A stretch of 36,659 nt of DNA from JBCBWG01 sp039186015 (GTDB lineage: Bacteria > Pseudomonadota > Alphaproteobacteria > Rhizobiales > Hyphomicrobiaceae). The DNA is taken from NCBI GenBank assembly GCA_039186015.1, contig JBCDAH010000031.1, positions 1-36,659 of the forward strand, given 5' to 3'. Positions 32,918 to 36,659 of this stretch are shown in pieces. How positions within the stretch are numbered: position 1 is the stretch's first letter; every line of letters starts with the position of its first letter. The position numbers and the translations under genes are program-made. Below the pieces are notes generated by a model, which had not been told where the DNA came from, did no database searches, and saw nothing but the letters and a program-made list of their open reading frames with translations.

Positions 32918-32959
32918 TAAACACCCCCCGTGAGCGAAAACAAACCAAACCGACACGCA

Positions 32960-33340
32960 TTAAGCGTACTGCGCGAGGCCATGACCGAGAGACCAGTTCT
33001 CTTTCACGCCTTCGACAATGTTCACGAGCACGTCCTCGGATCGCATGCCCGGATCGTCGCCAAGCCTCTCAACGATGCGCCGGAACAACGCTTTCTTCTG
33101 TTCGGCCGTTCGCGAATTCCTCGCGCTGATCTGGATGAACACCACGTCATCGCTGCGGGGAATATCATAGTAGGTCGCACCGTAGCGAAAGCTCGCGGCA
33201 TCATGCTCCGAGATCGTCATGAACTGGTCGTCTTCGGGCACGTCGAACGTCTCACGCATTGCCAGATAGACACCATCGAAGATGGCCCTCTTGTAGTCAT
33301 CGGACTTGCCGGTGCGCATTGAGATGTAGACGAGTGGCAT
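32960..33340 (-). CDS. Tautomerase-family protein
   Basis: A 126-residue tautomerase superfamily protein. The ATG at 33340 has GGAGA 7 nt upstream and yields an N-terminal MPLVYISMRTG, so that after Met removal Pro1 becomes the catalytic base typical of the family; upstream in-frame codons are not part of it. Further family features are the FMTISEHDAASFRYG and VFIQISARNSRTAEQKKALF segments and a C-terminal ENWSLGHGLAQY. This long form resembles the malonate semialdehyde decarboxylase-like or uncharacterised tautomerase group rather than the roughly 62-residue 4-oxalocrotonate tautomerases. It is divergent from a LysR gene 91 nt away, which probably controls it. The substrate is unknown. Confidence 0.88.
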   Translation of the reverse strand: MPLVYISMRTGKSDDYKRAIFDGVYLAMRETFDVPEDDQFMTISEHDAASFRYGATYYDIPRSDDVVFIQISARNSRTAEQKKALFRRIVERLGDDPGMRSEDVLVNIVEGVKENWSLGHGLAQYA

Positions 33341-33380
33341 GGTTGTCTCCTGACGGCTTCCGCCGGGTATTGCTGGAGAC

Positions 33381-33408
33381 TTGACCATAATGAATGGATA
33401 TGTACAGT
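33381..33408 (+). promoter_or_regulatory. Candidate promoter for the LysR gene
   Basis: TTGACC (33381-33386), 16 bp, then TACAGT (33403-33408) lie 24-51 bp upstream of the LysR start, in an A/T-rich part of the 91-bp divergent gap. The -10 match is modest. LysR proteins usually bind such shared intergenic regions to control both themselves and the divergent gene. Confidence 0.25.
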
Positions 33409-33431
33409 TATTTCAAAGATAAGAGATTGAA

Positions 33432-34289
33432 ATGGATGATCGTCCTCTCGACTTGGATGCGGTTCACGCGTTCGTTTGCATTGCCGACCTTGGGAGCTTC
33501 ACGCGTGCCGGTGAAGCCATGCGAACGACGCAAGCGGCAATCAGCCTCAAGCTGAAGCGCCTCGAGGCCAGGCTTGGCAGCAAACTGGTCGAACGAACGC
33601 CACGCTCCGTGCAACTCACAGCAGAGGGCGCGATGTTTCTCGACCGCGCCCGTGATCTGCTGAAGTCCCATGAACGCGCGCTTTCCGGCCTAACGAATGC
33701 CAGACAACGGCTCGTCATCGGCATCAGTGATCACGTTGCGGGGCCGGATCTGCCGACTCTGATCGCTCGCATGAATGATCAAGATCCGCAGCTGTTGATC
33801 GAGATACACATCGCCTCGTCGGGCGATCTGCTGCAACGGTTCGACCGCCGGGAGCTCGACGCGGCAATCGTCCGATTGAATGTTGGGCGCAACGACGGCG
33901 AGTTGATTGCGGAAGAGCAGTTCTGTTGGTTTGCAGCGCCGAATTGGCAGCAACGCGTCGGCGATCCCCTACCGGTTGCGACCATGGCAGAGCCTTGCGG
34001 TGTCCGCGCGCTTGCTGCCGATCTTCTCGACGATGCGGATGTCGCGTGGACCGAAGTTTTTGTCGGTGGCGGTGTGCCAGCAGTCGCTTCAGCGGTTATA
34101 GCCGGCATCGGCATCGCCGCACTTGCACCACGCATGGTGCCGTTCGGCGCACAAGACGTCGGATCACGCTTGCAGCTTCCGAAACTGCCCCGCCTACCGA
34201 TCATACTCCACACTCGGGTGCATGAAGCCCGTCCGAGATCTGCACTGACTGCGCTGTCCGCTGCATTCAAAAGCGCGGCGCGGGATTAG
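33432..34289 (+). CDS. LysR-family transcriptional regulator
   Basis: A 285-residue LysR protein. The N-terminal helix-turn-helix runs over about residues 7-65 (LDLDAVHAFVCIADLGSF, MRTTQAAISLKLKRLEARLG, RTPRSVQLTAEG), followed by a linker helix and a substrate-binding-like effector domain. Its length is near the family norm. The gene is divergent from the tautomerase gene and convergent with the amidase gene; the first arrangement is typical of a LysR regulator with its target. The effector cannot be inferred. The 190 nt between its stop and the amidase stop hold nothing assignable. Confidence 0.93.
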   Translation: MDDRPLDLDAVHAFVCIADLGSFTRAGEAMRTTQAAISLKLKRLEARLGSKLVERTPRSVQLTAEGAMFLDRARDLLKSHERALSGLTNARQRLVIGISDHVAGPDLPTLIARMNDQDPQLLIEIHIASSGDLLQRFDRRELDAAIVRLNVGRNDGELIAEEQFCWFAAPNWQQRVGDPLPVATMAEPCGVRALAADLLDDADVAWTEVFVGGGVPAVASAVIAGIGIAALAPRMVPFGAQDVGSRLQLPKLPRLPIILHTRVHEARPRSALTALSAAFKSAARD

Positions 34290-34480
34290 AGCTGGTTAAG
34301 TTTGGCTGGAACCATCCCATAACCGTTCCTTGGCCTTCCTGGCTGACCGACCATCGGCACGATTTCATGGGCAGCCGGCCAAGACGACAGCAAGAGTGGG
34401 CGCGAAGCGGCAAAGCGGTCCCGCGTCAGGTGAACAAGGTCAGAGAATCGCGTTCTCCAAGTGCGCTTGTCGTGAAGATG

Positions 34481-35833
34481 TCAGCCGGCGGGTTTGACGG
34501 CAGTTTCAAGGCTGGTTGCGAGCGCAAACAGTGCGTCGTCAGCCAGTGTTTCGCCCATCAGGGTCAGTCCGACCGGCGGTTCTCCGCGCGCTGATATCGG
34601 CAGGGAAATCGCACATCGGTCGAGGATGTTTGCAACTGACGGATTGCGGAGCGTCAACAGATTGATACGGCCGTAGTCAGCGTCATCTTCGAGTTCCGAA
34701 AAGCGTGGCGGTATGATTGGAACCGTCGGCATGACAACGGCATCCAAGCCCGCGGTGGTCGCGTCTGCCGCCTGTATCATCCGCGAACGCGCGGCCATGA
34801 GCGTGGCGTGTTCATCGTCGCCTTGTTCGCGCGCCTTGAGAATCCGAACGCGAACGCGTGGGTCGTAGGCGTCCCCTTGGGCTGACAATAGCTTCTCATG
34901 GATGCGGAACGATTCCGCAGCAACGATACCGCCACGCGCATTGAGTGATGGCAATTGTTCGAGCTCGTGCAGTTCGATGTCTACGAGATCAATCCCGCAT
35001 GCAGCAAGCCGCGCCAACGCTGCCTCGAAGGCACGCGCAACGATCGCATCCAGGTCCTCAAGAACGTAATTCTTCAAGACACCGAGGCGGACATTGGATA
35101 GGTCTCGTGTTGATGTTTGCCGTGGCCAACTGCCAGCCATGATTGCGTCGAGTTGCGCACAACAATCGACAGTGTTCGCAAGCGGTCCAATCGAATCCAG
35201 CGACCCCGACAGCGGATAGGCACCGGTTAGGTCGACACGTCGCGCGGTCGGTTTGTAGCCAACGATCCCACAGAACGCCGCCGGAATGCGACACGAGCCC
35301 CCGGTATCCGTTCCAATGCTCGCCGGCACCATGTCATCTGCGACAGCAACGGCGGCGCCGGACGAGGATCCGCCGGGAATGCGTCCACAGGAAATGCCGC
35401 GCTCAAACGGGTTGTGCGGCGTCGGATAGTGGGGATTGAGGCCAACGCCGGAGTAGGCGAATTCGGTCATATTGGTACGCCCGATAAACACGAACCCCGC
35501 GTCTCGAAGGCGTGCGATGGCAACGGCATCCTGAGTGGCAGGCGGATGGCCGATGAGAACCTTGGAGCCAGCAGTCGTAACCTGATCTTTAATGTCAAAC
35601 AGGTCTTTGATGGAGATCGGTATCCCGGCGAACGGCGATGCGGTGTTGCCATCCTTACGGTCACGATCCGCTTGGTCGGCTTGAGCGCGGGCACCAGCGT
35701 CGTCAACATGCACGAACGCACGTTTGCCCTCTGTTTCGGGAGCATTGATCCGCGCCAGTGCCTGTTCCACAAGCTCCCGACTGGATGTGCTGCCCGATTG
35801 TAATGCAGCAGATAGGTTTGAGAGCGTCGTCAT
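34481..35833 (-). CDS. Amidase-signature family hydrolase
   Basis: A 450-residue amidase-signature enzyme. The Ser-cisSer-Lys triad is visible as K76 (PISIKDLFD), S156 (GGSSSGAA) and S180 (GTDTGGSCRIPAA), with usual spacings. It lacks the extra C-terminal domain of allophanate hydrolase AtzF and shows no subunit partners of GatCAB, so a catabolic small-amide hydrolase is likely; substrate unknown. AAGGAG lies about 11 nt before the ATG at 35833. It is transcribed towards the LysR gene. The upstream ROK gene runs in the same direction but 326 nt away, so cotranscription is uncertain. Confidence 0.92.
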   Translation of the reverse strand: MTTLSNLSAALQSGSTSSRELVEQALARINAPETEGKRAFVHVDDAGARAQADQADRDRKDGNTASPFAGIPISIKDLFDIKDQVTTAGSKVLIGHPPATQDAVAIARLRDAGFVFIGRTNMTEFAYSGVGLNPHYPTPHNPFERGISCGRIPGGSSSGAAVAVADDMVPASIGTDTGGSCRIPAAFCGIVGYKPTARRVDLTGAYPLSGSLDSIGPLANTVDCCAQLDAIMAGSWPRQTSTRDLSNVRLGVLKNYVLEDLDAIVARAFEAALARLAACGIDLVDIELHELEQLPSLNARGGIVAAESFRIHEKLLSAQGDAYDPRVRVRILKAREQGDDEHATLMAARSRMIQAADATTAGLDAVVMPTVPIIPPRFSELEDDADYGRINLLTLRNPSVANILDRCAISLPISARGEPPVGLTLMGETLADDALFALATSLETAVKPAG

Positions 35834-36159
35834 CTCGCGCTGAGCTCCTTCGGCTGTGATCGTGGGTGTGCATCCGGCTTAGAACACTTGCCTCCCGTGA
35901 ATTGAAGATGGTTTTGGCACGTCTCGCTTGGGAGCAGAACGAGAGCGTGTCCATCCAATCGACTTCGGGCTACGAGATGTCATGGCTCACATTGATGTCT
36001 GTGACCACGATCAATGTTGCCGGCTTTGGATTTTTTCGCGACACGAAGGCCGGGTTCACCACCTTTGCGTTCAGCAAGATCGCGCATGCGAGCGAGCCCG
36101 TCAAAGCCATGATGGATTACGCGTGCTATTTGGGCTGCATCTGCGGCGACGAAGGCCGA
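35834..36159. other. 326-bp stretch without an assignable gene
   Basis: Between the amidase start and the ROK stop. The amidase ribosome-binding site lies at its left end. On the plus strand a frame from ATG 35908 (MVLARLAWEQNESVS) stays open through this region and on antisense to the ROK gene to the window edge, with one hydrophobic stretch (MSWLTLMSVTTINVAGFGFF). On the minus strand a 59-codon open frame follows the ROK stop. Neither resembles a family I recognise and neither has a clear ribosome-binding site. It may hold the amidase promoter or a decayed gene. Confidence 0.4.
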
Positions 36160-36659
36160 TTACATCGCCCGCGTCTTTTCCTTCAACGGCTTGCTCTCGG
36201 CCACGCGATCCGTGTCTGCGGTCGTTCGGTCCGGCAGCGCGGCCTCATCCACGGCAAACGCTTCGAGCAGCGGAAGGCACGCGGCACCAACGGCGCGCGC
36301 CCGACGACCGATGACACCGCCCTGAATCTCAATTGGCGACAAGCCCTGACGATCAATCCTGTCGAACTCCGTCTGCACGTGTTGCACAAACCGGCTGCGG
36401 ACTTGCGGTGGAAACGAGCCATCGATGACAGCCGCGTCAAAGTCGATAACCGCAGACGCGGCTGCAACCGCCTGGGCAACACCGGCGGCCGCGTTTTGAA
36501 GCCAGGTGTCGAGCACGTCACCAAGGTCCGACCAATCCAGGTCCTCGCGCTGAAGACAGTCGGGATCGATACCGTGCGCGAGAAGTTCCCGCTCAAGACA
36601 GTAAACGGATGCAATGCGGATCAACTGCTCGGGCAATGGCGAGCCGGCACCGCCGCGAC
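36160..36659 (-). CDS. ROK-family protein, C-terminal part (runs off the window)
   Basis: The minus-strand frame is open to the right edge, so this is the last 166 residues of a longer protein; a TTG at 36636 could start a shorter frame but is internal to the family domain. LIRIASVYCLERELLAHGID, then DVLDTWLQNAAAGVAQAVAAASAVIDFDAAVIDGSFPP, and the final IQGGVIGRRARAVGAACLPLLEAF pattern match the C-terminal half of ROK (NagC/XylR-type repressor or sugar kinase) proteins. The N-terminus is outside, so a DNA-binding domain cannot be checked; the missing kinase cysteine cluster cannot be judged either. It may regulate a sugar locus further right. Confidence 0.75.
   Translation of the reverse strand, partial: RGGAGSPLPEQLIRIASVYCLERELLAHGIDPDCLQREDLDWSDLGDVLDTWLQNAAAGVAQAVAAASAVIDFDAAVIDGSFPPQVRSRFVQHVQTEFDRIDRQGLSPIEIQGGVIGRRARAVGAACLPLLEAFAVDEAALPDRTTADTDRVAESKPLKEKTRAM

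Noticed and set aside
32457..32935. CRISPR array
   Set aside because: There are only two long units with near-identical content and no short repeats with unique spacers.
32289..32960. 223-codon minus-strand frame through the repeat array
   Set aside because: It is made of the repeat unit translated twice plus the antisense of the IclR gene end; such frames reflect base composition, not a protein.

Overview
The window looks like accessory or catabolic DNA from a moderately high-GC alphaproteobacterium. The evidence is a complete beta-hydroxyaspartate cycle (BHAC) operon, Tat-dependent binding proteins for a TTT and a TRAP transporter, and an isethionate/sulfoacetaldehyde module, a mix typical of marine or soil Rhodobacterales, Rhodospirillales or Hyphomicrobiales relatives. 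Species cannot be named from the sequence alone. No rRNA, tRNA, CRISPR array or intact insertion sequence was seen.

Region 1 (about 112-13056, all minus strand) is a sulfatase/transport block. Five type I sulfatases, all lacking signal peptides and all with an intact C-x-P-x-R formylglycine motif, flank a tripartite tricarboxylate-type transporter (tctC-tctB-tctA). A 3'-truncated alkaline-phosphatase-superfamily gene lies at the left edge. At the upstream end is a small Cys-rich exported protein with an extensin-like/M15-like signature, beside a roughly 34-residue remnant of a CaiB/BaiF CoA-transferase. The logic appears to be uptake of small anionic compounds followed by cytoplasmic sulfate-ester cleavage; the substrates are unknown.

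Region 2 (13263-21088) is the BHAC. An IclR regulator (bhcR-like), followed by an iron-type alcohol dehydrogenase, runs divergently from bhcA-bhcB-bhcC-bhcD plus a sixth gene, an FMN-dependent 2-hydroxyacid oxidase. The four Bhc enzymes turn two glyoxylate into oxaloacetate; the FMN enzyme is a good candidate for making glyoxylate from glycolate. Two palindromes and a sigma70-like promoter lie in the divergent intergenic region.

Region 3 (21329-32414) is a sulfonate module. A GMC oxidoreductase (isethionate dehydrogenase-like), xsc, a YeiH-type exporter and pta are on the minus strand. Divergent from them on the plus strand are a TRAP transporter (dctP-dctQ-dctM) and an IclR regulator. Together they predict isethionate uptake, oxidation to sulfoacetaldehyde, cleavage to sulfite plus acetyl phosphate, conversion to acetyl-CoA, and export of sulfite/sulfate. 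Several intercistronic hairpins are present. An SGNH-hydrolase-like gene lies downstream of pta.

Region 4 (32415-36659) begins with a tandem pair of highly structured GC-rich repeats. It continues with a tautomerase divergent from a LysR regulator, an amidase-signature enzyme, a stretch without an assignable gene, and the 3' part of a ROK-family gene that runs off the right edge.

Overall this is an island combining sulfate-ester cleavage, sulfonate cleavage and two-carbon (glyoxylate, acetyl) assimilation. The individual Bhc and isethionate modules follow known pathways. Their side-by-side arrangement with a multi-sulfatase/TTT block and an FMN oxidase is the most interesting aspect.
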